64,000 bases of DNA, taken from the NCBI RefSeq assembly GCF_036226685.1, contig NZ_CP109009.1, forward strand, positions 3,968,001 to 4,032,000. Direction: 5' to 3'. Source of the DNA: Streptomyces sp. NBC_00690 (GTDB lineage Bacteria; Actinomycetota; Actinomycetes; Streptomycetales; Streptomycetaceae). Positions 37,595 to 45,601 of this stretch are shown piece by piece (the stretch's first letter is position 1; each line of letters begins with the position of its first letter). The notes under the pieces are model-generated. The model saw only the letters and a list, made by a program, of their open reading frames with translations, searched no databases and had not been told where the DNA came from. Both the position numbers and the translations under genes were made by a program.

Positions 37595-37979
37595 GGCCCG
37601 TGGGCGGGCCTTGGTTGCGCGTAAGTCCGGGCGTAGGTGCCTGCCGGTCGCCCTTGGGGTACGAGTTCCGGGCGTACGTGCCCGTCGGTCGCGCTCAGGT
37701 CCCGGACTGGGGTCAATCCGGACTGGGTTCGGTCGGGCCTCAGGTGTGCTCCGGCCCGGGTGCGTGTGCGGCGTGTGCGCGAGCCCGGAGTACGAGTTGG
37801 CCCACGGCCGCACCGAGGCTCCCCGGCCTATCCATGGGCGCCAGCACATGTCCCGAACCCGGAGTGCACCTGAACTAGGAGTGCACCCGAACCCGAGGTG
37901 CACCTGAACCCGGGGTGACAGGAGCCGCCCACCGATGCCCCGCTATAGCGTCGAAAACACGCCTAGTCGGGAGTAAGAA
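37595..37979. other. Repeat-bearing intergenic region upstream of the 34-codon gene
   Basis: 385 bases without a gene. It holds an imperfect direct repeat (GGGCGTAGGTGCC at about 37636 and GGGCGTACGTGCC at about 37672), the 17-bp tandem repeats listed separately, and a probable promoter around CTATAGCG (37943-37950) for the small ORF. Confidence 0.45.
37864..37914. repeat. Three tandem 17-bp repeats
   Basis: Three contiguous 17-mers begin GTGCACC (GTGCACCTGAACTAGGA, GTGCACCCGAACCCGAG, GTGCACCTGAACCCGGG), with a degenerate fourth copy directly upstream. Each contains the palindrome GTGCAC. Confidence 0.85.
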
Positions 37980-38084
37980 ATGAGACATGCGCAACACTCA
38001 CCCCGCCATATCCACAAGAACATTGGGGCCAGTGTGGCTGGTGATGCTTCATGGCATCTATGGGAGCTTGATGCCCCCGGCTAG
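37980..38084 (+). CDS. Unannotated 34-residue peptide
   Basis: ATG at 37980 follows GGGAG with a six-base spacer and is preceded by a TATAGC-like -10. The peptide reads MRHAQHSPRHIHKNIG, then ASVAGDASWHLWELDAPG: a His/Arg-rich N-terminal half and a Trp/Glu/Asp C-terminal half. Codon use is unlike neighbours, with about half the third positions A or T, including AGA and CTA. This suggests nucleotide-level constraint. It could be a signalling or modified peptide, or a regulatory leader for the phosphatase gene 395 bases downstream. No modifying enzyme is adjacent. Confidence 0.6.
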   Translation: MRHAQHSPRHIHKNIGASVAGDASWHLWELDAPG

Positions 38085-38478
38085 CGCAGGGGCCACACGC
38101 CTACCCCGAACGCCGGGGAGAATGCCATCGAAGGGCGCTCACGCCGCTCGAACGGCCCGCGCGACCTGCCGCAAGAGCGCTTCGGAGCCTTCCGCGGGCG
38201 CCCTATCCCGAGCCCCGTCCCCACAGAACCCCACCGCCACTCCCGCACCGCCATCACCAGCCCAACCGGCTCCGTCGCCACCCGGTAACCGGGCGTGTTC
38301 AACGGCGTGATGTTCGTCATGAGGGCCTCGCCAACCGCCCGTGGACCGCGTAGAGATGACGCCACCCGCTCCTCGGACGCCATTCCACTATCGGCGGGGC
38401 TACCGCTATGGTCCCCGTCTGGCGGGTTGTCGATCGTCGTCCCGCCGTGCCCTCGGGGGAGGGAAGGAATCCGGATCA
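38085..38478. other. Leader between the small peptide gene and the PP2C gene
   Basis: 394 bases without a supported gene. A minus-strand frame with ATG at about 38322 encodes 79 residues, with plausible codon bias only in its first third; a weak GAGG precedes it. It is left uncalled. Confidence 0.35.
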
Positions 38479-39807
38479 ATGCCAGCACCTGTACCGCGAC
38501 AGCGGAGAGTCCCCGTCGCGGAGGCCGCACAGGGCGCCACAGCCGTGGACGCACCCCGTGGCGGAGCTCCCGACACCGAAGCCACCGCTGCGCGGGAGCT
38601 CAACGGCGCCGGCCCCGGCACCCATGACGCCACCGGTGGCACCAACCTCACTGATCTCACCCTGCTGGTGATCGAGGACGACCCGACGGGCCCCTTCTCG
38701 GTACCCGAACTGCCCACCACCGCGGCCACCCGGGTACGCATCCGCAGTGCACGCAACCTCACCGAGGCCGAGCGCCTCCTCACCGACGACGTCCATTGCG
38801 TCCTGGTGGACCTCGCCCTGCCGGTGCCGGGTGACGACGGACTCGCCGCGCTCAGGCACGTACTGCGCATCGCGCCGCGACATGCCGTGCTCGCCCTGAC
38901 CACCTCCGACGACACGGAGCGGGCCACGGAGGCGGTACGGGTCGGAGCGCAGGACCATGTGTTCCGGGACGAGCTGGACGGGCGGCTGCTGAGCCGGACC
39001 GTTCGGTACGCCGTGGAGCGCAAGCGCGCCGACACCACCCAGATCAAACTGGCCGAGTCCCGGCTACGCGCCCAGGAGAACGCACGGCTGGAGCGCGGAC
39101 TCCTGCCAACCCCGCTCCTCGAAGGCTCGAACCTGAGGTTCGCCGCGCGCTACCGTCCCGGCCGCTCCCGCGCCCTCCTCGGCGGGGACTTCTACGACAC
39201 CGTCCGCACCCCCGACGGAACCGTCCACGCCATGATCGGCGATGTCTGCGGACACGGCCCCGACGAGGCCGCACTCGGGGTGGAACTGCGGATCGCCTGG
39301 CGGGCCCTGACCTTCGCGGGCCTGTGCGGAGACGAACTGCTCTCGACCATGCAACAGGTTCTGGAACACGAGCGGGAGAGCGAGGAGATCTTCGCGACGC
39401 TCTGCACCGTGGACATCGCACCGGATGGACGGCGCGCCGGGCTCTGTCTGGCCGGCCACCCCTCACCACTGATCACCCGGGCCGGCCGGGCCGCGCAGAT
39501 GCTCCCGTACGAGAGCGGAGGGCCGGCGCTCGGGCTGCTGCCCAGGGCGCGTTGGCCGCGGCTCCAGGTGGAGCTCGGTGGAGCGTGGAGCCTGATGATG
39601 TACACCGACGGGCTGATCGAGGGCCGCTCGGGGCCTGGCGCCACTCAGCGCCTGGGTGACGAGGGCATGGTCCAGATGATCAATCGGCAGCTCGCGGCCG
39701 GGCTACAGGGCGAAGAACTGCTGGACGCCGCGGTGACCGAGGTTCGGGAGCTCAACGGCGGGGAGCTCACCGACGATGTGGCGGTACTGCTGCTGAGCAG
39801 GGGCTGA
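38479..39807 (+). CDS. Receiver-domain PP2C (SpoIIE/RsbU-type) protein phosphatase
   Basis: The 442-residue protein has a low-complexity N-terminus (1-55). A receiver-like domain follows (LLVIEDDPTGPFSVPE, phospho-acceptor Asp in HCVLVDLALPVPGDDG). A coiled linker and the SpoIIE phosphatase domain come next, with metal-binding GGDFYDT and IGDVCGHGPDEA, LAGHPSPL, YTDGLIEGR and LTDDVAVLLL. It should dephosphorylate an anti-anti-sigma factor and so release a sigma factor. ATG at 38479 follows GGGAAGGAA. No partner gene is adjacent. Confidence 0.9.
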   Translation: MPAPVPRQRRVPVAEAAQGATAVDAPRGGAPDTEATAARELNGAGPGTHDATGGTNLTDLTLLVIEDDPTGPFSVPELPTTAATRVRIRSARNLTEAERLLTDDVHCVLVDLALPVPGDDGLAALRHVLRIAPRHAVLALTTSDDTERATEAVRVGAQDHVFRDELDGRLLSRTVRYAVERKRADTTQIKLAESRLRAQENARLERGLLPTPLLEGSNLRFAARYRPGRSRALLGGDFYDTVRTPDGTVHAMIGDVCGHGPDEAALGVELRIAWRALTFAGLCGDELLSTMQQVLEHERESEEIFATLCTVDIAPDGRRAGLCLAGHPSPLITRAGRAAQMLPYESGGPALGLLPRARWPRLQVELGGAWSLMMYTDGLIEGRSGPGATQRLGDEGMVQMINRQLAAGLQGEELLDAAVTEVRELNGGELTDDVAVLLLSRG

Positions 39808-39820
39808 ACCCCTGCTCAGC
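39792..39820 (+). terminator. Terminator containing the PP2C stop codon
   Basis: GCTGAGCAGGGG and CCCCTGCTCAGC form a perfect 12-bp stem. The loop CTGAA carries the TGA stop, so the last codons of the gene form the ascending arm. Confidence 0.8.
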
Positions 39821-39876
39821 ACGGTTCGAACGGGATGGTGCGGGGCGGGTGTGGGCACCTACCGCCGTGGTGCAGG

Positions 39877-40218
39877 TCACCTACCGCCGTTGTACGGGCC
39901 GTAGGGGCCGTCGCTGCTGGAGCCGCCACGCTTGCCGCCCCCACCACCGGTGACCGCCTTCAGCGCGGGCCGCACATCGACGAAGAAGACGATCGTGGCG
40001 ATCAGACCTGCGATGGACAGGAACAGGATGTTCAGGAGCAGGTTCACCACGACGGTGATGCCGAGGATGATCAACCAGAAGTTCTTGGTCTGCTTGTCGG
40101 CGGCGCGGTAGGCGTCCCCCCGCGCCATGGCAGCCATGACCAGCGCGGTCACGGATGTCACGGCAAAGACCAGGAAGAGCAGGAGCGAGAGGGTCGCGTC
40201 GAAGTTCGCGCGAAGCAT
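39877..40218 (-). CDS. DUF2516-like small membrane protein
   Basis: A 113-residue protein with two to three membrane helices (LLLFLVFAVTSVTALVMAAM; NFWLIILGITVVVNLLL; LFLSIAGLIATIVFFVDVRPAL) and a Gly/Ser-rich C-terminal tail. The pattern, including the short loop YRAADKQTKNFW, resembles DUF2516. ATG at 40218 follows AAGGCGG. It lies downstream of the HbhA-like gene on the same strand; function unknown. Confidence 0.7.
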   Translation of the reverse strand: MLRANFDATLSLLLFLVFAVTSVTALVMAAMARGDAYRAADKQTKNFWLIILGITVVVNLLLNILFLSIAGLIATIVFFVDVRPALKAVTGGGGGKRGGSSSDGPYGPYNGGR

Positions 40219-40323
40219 GTTGAGCACCGCCTTGTCTGCTGAGGGCACCTCGCCGCAAAGGTACCTGGAGAACGGGCCGGACACTCCAAAGGTGCCCGGC
40301 CCATTCTGCCCGTACGCATATGC

Positions 40324-41004
40324 CTACTCGGCGGGCGGGGGCGTCTTCTTCGCAGCGGGCTTGCGGGCCGGGGTCGTCTTGCGAGACGCCGCAGTGCTCT
40401 GGCGTGCGGCGACCTTGGGCTGCTGGGTCTTGGCCTCGGACTTCGGCTCGCTCTTGGCCTCCGCCTTGGCGGCGGGCGAGGTCTTCGGCTGGGCGGTCCT
40501 GGCCTGCCGGGGCTTGGGCGGCTGGGCCTTCGCGGGCTGCGGCTTCGCCGGCTCGGGCTCGACGGCCACGGCGATCTCCGTGATCTCCTCGGCCGCCTCG
40601 CCACGCCAGGTCCGCACGGCCTGCTCACCGTGCTCGGCGACCCGCTCGTAGGTCTCCCGCGCCCTGACGGCGTACTCCGCGGCGAGCCCGACACTGCGCA
40701 GGGCCAGGTCCTGGGCGCTCTCGCTGAGCTTCTTGAAGTCGGCGTCGAAGCCGCCGAGCACCTCGTTGACCTTGGTCTGCACGGTGACCTGGGCCTCCTT
40801 GGCCTGGACGGTCACCTTCTCCTGCACGGCCTTGGGGTCGGCGTTGCGCACGGCGTCGATCCGCCCGGGCGCCTCGGCCGCGAGCTGCTCAAGGATCGCG
40901 GGCACCTTCCGGGCCTCCTGAACGGCGAGGTCGGCGGTGCCGGCGAAGAAGTAGAGGGGCTTGGGGTCGGACAGGGTCTTGCGCAGGTCATCGGTGATGG
41001 CCAT
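40324..41004 (-). CDS. HbhA-like coiled-coil protein with Lys/Ala/Pro-rich tail
   Basis: The 226-residue protein has an N-terminal alpha-helical/coiled-coil domain (about 1-135), starting MAITDDLRKTLSDPKPLYFFAGTAD. It has the look of the mycobacterial heparin-binding haemagglutinin HbhA, including the C-terminal basic repeats (KPQPAKAQPPKPRQ; KTTPARKPAAKKTPP). No signal peptide. In mycobacteria this family adheres to sulfated glycans and lipid bodies; the role in Streptomyces is unknown. It is 23 bases downstream of the XRE regulator gene and probably co-transcribed with it. Confidence 0.75.
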   Translation of the reverse strand: MAITDDLRKTLSDPKPLYFFAGTADLAVQEARKVPAILEQLAAEAPGRIDAVRNADPKAVQEKVTVQAKEAQVTVQTKVNEVLGGFDADFKKLSESAQDLALRSVGLAAEYAVRARETYERVAEHGEQAVRTWRGEAAEEITEIAVAVEPEPAKPQPAKAQPPKPRQARTAQPKTSPAAKAEAKSEPKSEAKTQQPKVAARQSTAASRKTTPARKPAAKKTPPPAE

Positions 41005-41027
41005 GGGTGGTCCTCCTGGACGCAGGT

Positions 41028-41537
41028 TCAGTGTGAGGGTCGGTCGGGTCCACCGCCGTCGCCCGCACTCGGGCCTTCGGCAGTGGTGTCCGGGGCTATG
41101 TCCATACGGGTGCCCTCGCCGGCTGGGATCACGGCATCGGCGTCTTCGACGGCATACGCCGCTTCCGGATCGTCCGAGCCAGCGGCGGTCTCGAATCCGT
41201 TCTCCTTGCGGAAGGACTCGTAGATCTGGAGCAGTACGGCCTTCTGCCGCTCGGTTATGGAGGGGTCCGCGATGATGACTGCTCGCGTCTCCAACTCGTC
41301 CCGGTCCCGCTCGTCGAGGATGCCGGCCCGCACATAGAGCGTCTCGGCGGAGATCCGCAGGGCCTTGGCGACCTGCTGGAGCACCTCCGCGCTCGGCTTG
41401 CGCAGTCCGCGCTCGATCTGGCTCAGATAGGGATTGGACACCCCGGCGGCATCCGCGAGCTGCCTCAGCGAGAGCTGGGCGTTTCGCCGCTGCTCGCGGA
41501 GGTACTCACCAAGATTGCCGACGTTGAGTGATGCCAT
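41028..41537 (-). CDS. XRE-family helix-turn-helix regulator
   Basis: The 169-residue protein starts MASLNVGNLGEYLREQRR. The HTH is LSLRQLADAAGVSNPYLSQIERGLRKPS (recognition helix NPYLSQIERG), residues about 25-60. The remainder has a helical segment (LYVRAGILDE, TERQKAVLLQIYESFR) and an acidic Gly-rich tail. The perfect palindrome 27 bases upstream of ATG is a strong candidate for its own operator. The HbhA-like gene follows closely. Confidence 0.86.
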   Translation of the reverse strand: MASLNVGNLGEYLREQRRNAQLSLRQLADAAGVSNPYLSQIERGLRKPSAEVLQQVAKALRISAETLYVRAGILDERDRDELETRAVIIADPSITERQKAVLLQIYESFRKENGFETAAGSDDPEAAYAVEDADAVIPAGEGTRMDIAPDTTAEGPSAGDGGGPDRPSH

Positions 41538-41563
41538 GAACCGATGGTGCAACAGGTCTGCTA

Positions 41564-41591
41564 ACTATTGCAAGCAAGTGCTTGCAATAGT
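41564..41591. promoter_or_regulatory. Perfect 13-bp palindrome, likely XRE operator
   Basis: ACTATTGCAAGCA, AG, TGCTTGCAATAGT. AT-rich relative to the surroundings and located in the promoter of the XRE gene, 27 bases before its start codon. Confidence 0.82.
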
Positions 41592-42073
41592 GTTACGAAC
41601 AACAGTGCGAACACTCGTGTGACTCGCGGCGCTAGCTGTCACTTCGCAGGAGTTTCTGTCACCAGCCGTCCGTAGCCGTCGAGCGGTGACGGGCTAGCTG
41701 GAACCTGGTCACGCTTGCTGGAACCGGTGATGGCGCTCTTCGAAAGCGGCCACCGCCGATCGGGAGTCACCCCATGCCTGCTCGATGGATCTCCCCAGTC
41801 ATGGGACACCTGACCTGCAGCCGGGCGCCACAAGGGAGAGGTCAGCACATAGCGCCGCCGTAGGCGCCGAAGCCGTGCGGGCACCGCCGACGGCGCTGGT
41901 TATCTAGGGTTGTCAAGCTCATTCGCTGGTCAGTGGCCTGCTCATGGTGCAGACAAGTAAGGCAAGGGTTCGGCGAGTTGATCAGTCTTCGGGGACCCGC
42001 CAATATCCTCGTTGCACGACAGCATCGGATGCCCACGTCCAGTCTGCGGCCCCGGCCTTCTCCTGGGAGGGCG
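41592..42073. other. Promoter flank and left end of the inverted-repeat-bounded segment
   Basis: 482 bases with no supported gene. Contains the left terminal repeat (41624-41663). Short minus-strand frames from 41639 to 42036 have weak codon support and no ribosome sites. Confidence 0.45.
41624..41663. repeat. Left terminal inverted repeat
   Basis: Contains GGCGCTAGCTGTCACTTCGC and then CTGTCACC; the partner is 44696-44734. Confidence 0.65.
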
Positions 42074-42850
42074 TTACTGATGCGGGATGTGGATGCCGGC
42101 CGCGCGCAGGTTCGCTTCGATCAGGGCGTTCAACCGGGCGATGGAGGGTCCCTGGTCTTCCCGGTGGTGGTTGACCAGTCCGTACCGGGCGGCGGCGTCT
42201 GACTGGTTCTGAAACCCGGTCGGCACCGCCTGCAGCGCACGGTTGGTCAGCAGATTGGCGGCCACCGCGGACGCGAGCCCGTCGATCCGCGGGTCGTCGG
42301 GATCCCAGGATCTGGCGTCCCAGCTGCGTTTGGTCAGCGCGATGAACTCGGGGTCGGCGAGCGAGTGTTCGAGCTGGGTCAGGAAGCCGTCGAAGATCTC
42401 CGGAATCAGTGCCCGGGCCAGCACCAGACCCTCGCGTTGCACGGCCACGTAGTCGGGGCTGAAGCCGAGCTCGGTGAGTCGGTCCAAGATCGCGCAGGCC
42501 CGGTCGGGCAGCAGGGCCCGGTCGCTGTGATCGAGCCGGTGCAGCGTGTCGCGGCGTGCGGTCAGGTCCTCGATCCGTTCGGTGAGGCGGCGATGGACGT
42601 CGTCCAGGGCGGCGGCGAACCGCTCGGGATCGGCGTCGAGCAGGTCGCCGATCTCGGCCAGCGGCACGCCGGCCCCGGCCAGGGTCCTGACCTGGATCAG
42701 CCGAAGCAGGTCGGCCGATCCGTACCGCCGGTAGCCGGAACCGTCACGTTCCGGCTCGGCGACCAGGCCGAGCCGGTGATAGTGCCGCACCGTCTTGATC
42801 GTGACGCCGACGAACGCCGCCGCCTGACCGATCGTGAGCCCGTTCGCCAT
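42074..42850 (-). CDS. MerR-family transcriptional regulator
   Basis: The 258-residue protein has the N-terminal MerR winged helix (LTIGQAAAFVGVTIKTVRHYHRLGL, RYGSADLLRLIQVRTL), a dimerisation coiled coil (LDDVHRRLTERIEDLTARRD) and a 150-residue C-terminal effector domain without the Cys ligands of metal-responsive members. A small organic ligand or unknown signal is likely. It diverges from the serine hydrolase gene over a dyad operator typical of the family. Confidence 0.9.
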   Translation of the reverse strand: MANGLTIGQAAAFVGVTIKTVRHYHRLGLVAEPERDGSGYRRYGSADLLRLIQVRTLAGAGVPLAEIGDLLDADPERFAAALDDVHRRLTERIEDLTARRDTLHRLDHSDRALLPDRACAILDRLTELGFSPDYVAVQREGLVLARALIPEIFDGFLTQLEHSLADPEFIALTKRSWDARSWDPDDPRIDGLASAVAANLLTNRALQAVPTGFQNQSDAAARYGLVNHHREDQGPSIARLNALIEANLRAAGIHIPHQ

Positions 42851-42974
42851 CGGCTCAGCACACCTCCAGATCGTGGGCGGCCGCAGTCGCGAGGTGCGGG
42901 TTGCGGGCGATCACAGGGGCGAGGGTAGCGCGCAAGGATCGGTGCCGGTCAGCCCATGGTCGCGATGGAGGTTG

Positions 42975-42995
42975 ACCTTGACCTTGGGTCAGGGT
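42975..42995. promoter_or_regulatory. MerR-type dyad operator
   Basis: ACCTTGACC, TT, GGGTCAGGGT (one mismatch) overlaps TTGACC at 42972-42977, a -35-like box. It lies between merR and the serine hydrolase gene. MerR regulators bind such dyads inside long-spacer promoters. Confidence 0.65.
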
Positions 42996-43070
42996 GCACG
43001 CTCATCGCAAGGCCGCCTCGAAGGGGCCGGTAGCCGCCAGGGCCAACTGTCGCGAGATTGAGGACTGACC

Positions 43071-44234
43071 ATGAGCGAGTCCCTCCACACCACAGAGAAC
43101 TCCACTTCCGGACAGGATCGCCCGGAGCTGCAGAAGGCCATCCAGGAGATCGTCGACTCCGGTCTCGCCGGGGTGTCACTGCGCGTGAACGATGAGCGGG
43201 GCGAGTGGGTCGGCAGCGCCGGGGTGGCCGAGCTGGGCGAGGCCGCCAAGCCGCCGGTCAACGGGTACGTCCGGATCGGCAGCAACACCAAGACCTTCAC
43301 CGCGACCCTGGTGCTGCAACTGGTGGCCGAAGGCAAGATCGAACTGGACACCCCGGCGGCCGACTACCTGCCCGAGTTCGGCCTTGACCGGCGGATAACG
43401 GTGCGGATGCTGTTGCAGCACACCAGCGGGGTGTTCAACTTCACCGGCGAGCTCTTCGAGGACGGGACGGTCGTAGCGGGGATCCCCTGCACCATCTCGG
43501 GCCAGGAGTGGGTGGACAACCGGTTCAAGACCTACCCGCCGGAGGAGCTGGTACGGCTGGCGTTGTCCAAGCCGGCGCGGTTCGAGCCGGGGACGGACTG
43601 GAGCTACTCCAACACCAACTACGTGCTGGCCAGGCTGCTAGTCGAGAAGGTCACCGGCCGCTCGTGCGCCGAGGAGACGCAGGAGCGGATCCTGGGTCCG
43701 CTCGGAATGTCGGACACCGTGACGCCGTACACCTCGCCGGAGATTCCCGAGCCGCACGCCCACGCCTACTACCGGTACGAGGAAGCCGGCCAGCAGAAGA
43801 CGGTCGACATCACCCGCCAGAACCCTTCCTGGATCTCCGCCGGCGGAGACATGATCTCCACCACCCAGGACCTCCACACATTCATCTCCGCGCTGGCGGG
43901 CGGCAAGCTCCTGCCGGCCGGGCTGCTGGCCGAGATGCGCACGCCGCATCCCAAGAGCGGCTTCGGCCTGGGGCTGCGTGTGCAGGACGCGGGCCCCAGC
44001 GGCGGCACCCTCCTCTTCCACAACGGCGGCGCTGCGGGCCACGCGGCGCTGATGTACAGCACGCCCGACGGCAGCAAGACCCTTATTGCCTCGCTCAACT
44101 ATGTGGACGACGCCGCAATGTCCCTGGCCGGGGCGTTTCTGAAGGCGATGGAGAGGCTCGTCGATGAGGTGTTCGGTGGCGAGCAGGCCGGATCGACTGA
44201 CGAGGTGGCCGAGCCGGCGCAGCCGACGGACTAA
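43071..44234 (+). CDS. Class C beta-lactamase-family serine hydrolase
   Basis: The 387-residue enzyme carries the active-site SxxK (Ser71 to Lys74 in RIGSNTKTFTATL) and Y-S-N at 179-181 (DWSYSNTNYV), in the order of D-Ala-D-Ala carboxypeptidase/esterase members. The third motif is likely HNGG in LLFHNGGAAGHA. There is no signal peptide, so it acts in the cytoplasm and is more likely an esterase or amidase than a penicillin-binding protein. Divergent from and probably controlled by the MerR regulator. Confidence 0.85.
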   Translation: MSESLHTTENSTSGQDRPELQKAIQEIVDSGLAGVSLRVNDERGEWVGSAGVAELGEAAKPPVNGYVRIGSNTKTFTATLVLQLVAEGKIELDTPAADYLPEFGLDRRITVRMLLQHTSGVFNFTGELFEDGTVVAGIPCTISGQEWVDNRFKTYPPEELVRLALSKPARFEPGTDWSYSNTNYVLARLLVEKVTGRSCAEETQERILGPLGMSDTVTPYTSPEIPEPHAHAYYRYEEAGQQKTVDITRQNPSWISAGGDMISTTQDLHTFISALAGGKLLPAGLLAEMRTPHPKSGFGLGLRVQDAGPSGGTLLFHNGGAAGHAALMYSTPDGSKTLIASLNYVDDAAMSLAGAFLKAMERLVDEVFGGEQAGSTDEVAEPAQPTD

Positions 44235-44536
44235 GCACCTCGCATGTACTGAAGCCCGGGCCTGTGGCGCTGCCGCCGATGCCACGAGAACCAGCGAACC
44301 GGCCCGACCCCGGGAAGCGGAACCTGGGCAAGGTCCCTGACCGGCACGATCAGTTCGCCGCCTCCGAGGTTCAAGGTGACCGCCCAGCAACGAGTCCAGC
44401 CATCCGAGAGATCCAGATCCTGACGTCCAGAGACAACCGACGCACGTACGAGCAGGTCGTCCCAGCGGCAGCGGTGCGACCACACCGCCCCCGCCTCGGG
44501 TGCCGCCGCAGGCAGCAGTCCGTACTCATCGGCCAT
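44231..44536 (-). CDS. Hypothetical small protein at the right side of the IR-bounded segment
   Basis: About 101 residues from ATG 44536 (MADEYGLLPAAAPEAG). Notable features are a C-terminal HRRQRHRPGLQYMRGA basic tail and several Trp. It overlaps the hydrolase gene tail by four bases on the opposite strand. I do not recognise the family. It may be a truncated remnant; the frame is open further upstream to 44638. Confidence 0.4.
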   Translation of the reverse strand: MADEYGLLPAAAPEAGAVWSHRCRWDDLLVRASVVSGRQDLDLSDGWTRCWAVTLNLGGGELIVPVRDLAQVPLPGVGPVRWFSWHRRQRHRPGLQYMRGA

Positions 44537-44979
44537 GCCTTCAAGCAGACGCCCACCACGGCGCCCAGCACCATCACACTTCGAAATCGGTGACAACCCG
44601 ACTGCGAACACGAACCTTGTGACAACTAGCCCGAGCAACTGGTGACAACTATCGCTGCGAACTCGACCGAGACGACCAGGTCAGATCCCCCGCTCGGTGA
44701 CAGTTATCGCTGCAAGTCACAGCTCGCGCCCCGACCCTTGCACCCCGCCCCACCGGAGGCACCCGAGGGGCAAGATCGAGCGGGGCGCCGAGACTGCGAC
44801 CGACGGGCAGCACCCTGAGCGCGATGGGCAGTCGTTGCGCCTAGCGCGACGCCGCGACGCCTCTGCCGGGCAGCCTTCCTGGGCAGGGCAGCGCCAAGCC
44901 CCCCGTCCATACACGCACGGAGACGAGAAAGTCCCCTTCCGGATAATCTGCCACAGTCCCAATTGCTACCCTCGCGGAC
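44537..44979. other. Right end repeats and marR promoter region
   Basis: No supported gene. Holds several copies of GTGACAACT/GTGACAGTT (44589, 44617, 44642, 44697), each followed by a CGCTGC(G)AA-like element, then the right terminal repeat and the marR upstream region. Confidence 0.5.
44696..44734. repeat. Right terminal inverted repeat
   Basis: The reverse complement reads TCGGGGCGCGAGCTGTGACT, then TGCAG and CTGTCACC, matching 41624-41663 imperfectly. Confidence 0.65.
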
Positions 44980-45468
44980 ATGACCGCCCAGGCACCCATC
45001 CGGACCCAGCCCGATCTCTCGTTCCTGCTGGATCACACCAGCCATGTACTGCGAACCCAGATGGCCGCCGCCCTCGGCGAGCTCGGGTTGACCGCGCGGA
45101 TGCACTGCGTCCTGGTGCACGCCCTGGAGCAGGAGCGCACCCAAGCGCAGCTCGCCGAACTCGGGGACATGGACAAGACCACAATGGTCGTGACCGTGGA
45201 CGCGCTGGAGAAGGCCGGCCTTGCCGAGCGCATCCCGTCCCCGCACGACCGTCGCGCCCGGATCATCACCGTCACCGACGAGGGCGCGAGGGTCGCCGCG
45301 GAGAGTCAGCGGATCGCCGACCGCGTCCACGCGCGTGCACTCGACACACTGGACGAGGGCGATCGACAGGCACTGCTCCAGGCACTGAACCAACTGGCCG
45401 CAGGACATTTGGCCACTCCCAGCGAAAGCCCACGGCCCGCACGGCGGGCGCGCCAGCGGGAGCAGTGA
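44980..45468 (+). CDS. MarR-family transcriptional regulator
   Basis: The 162-residue protein has the MarR winged helix. The DNA-binding core is TQAQLAELGDMDKTTMVVTVDALEKAGL, and the wing is SPHDRRARIITVTDEG. The C-terminal helix for dimerisation ends with an Arg-rich tail. It precedes a PPOX-type gene, and an inverted repeat (45525-45548) lies between them, so it likely controls that gene in response to a small phenolic or oxidative signal. Confidence 0.9.
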   Translation: MTAQAPIRTQPDLSFLLDHTSHVLRTQMAAALGELGLTARMHCVLVHALEQERTQAQLAELGDMDKTTMVVTVDALEKAGLAERIPSPHDRRARIITVTDEGARVAAESQRIADRVHARALDTLDEGDRQALLQALNQLAAGHLATPSESPRPARRARQREQ

Positions 45469-45524
45469 ACGGCACCAGCCCCCCAAGGCGACAACGGCAC
45501 TCCACAGCAGAGACCATCCGAGAT

Positions 45525-45548
45525 AGATAGTCTGCAACAAAACTATCT
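45525..45548. promoter_or_regulatory. Inverted repeat, possible MarR operator
   Basis: AGATAGT (45525-45531) and ACTATCT (45542-45548) with a ten-base spacer, upstream of the PPOX gene. The AT-rich sequence stands out. Confidence 0.65.
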
Positions 45549-45601
45549 GCTACGGTCGATCTTACTGCTCCCTGGAAGCTCCCCGGAAGAGGAGAACTGC
45601 C

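Larger units (their letters stand above)
41624..44734. mobile_element. Inverted-repeat-bounded 3.1-kb segment, IS21-like ends, no transposase
   Basis: The left end (41624-41663) and the reverse complement of the right end (44696-44734) share TCGxGGCGCxAGCTGTxACTT, GCAG and, further in, CTGTCACC. The right end also carries internal GTGACAACT-type repeats, as in IS21-family termini. Inside are a MerR regulator, a divergent serine hydrolase and a small ORF, but no istA/istB. A clean target duplication was not found. A non-autonomous or decayed transposon carrying cargo is inferred. Confidence 0.55.

Noticed and set aside
38081..38322. A minus-strand frame of about 79 codons opposite the PP2C leader.
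   Set aside because: Weak ribosome site, and codon bias decays after the first third. Possible but unsupported.
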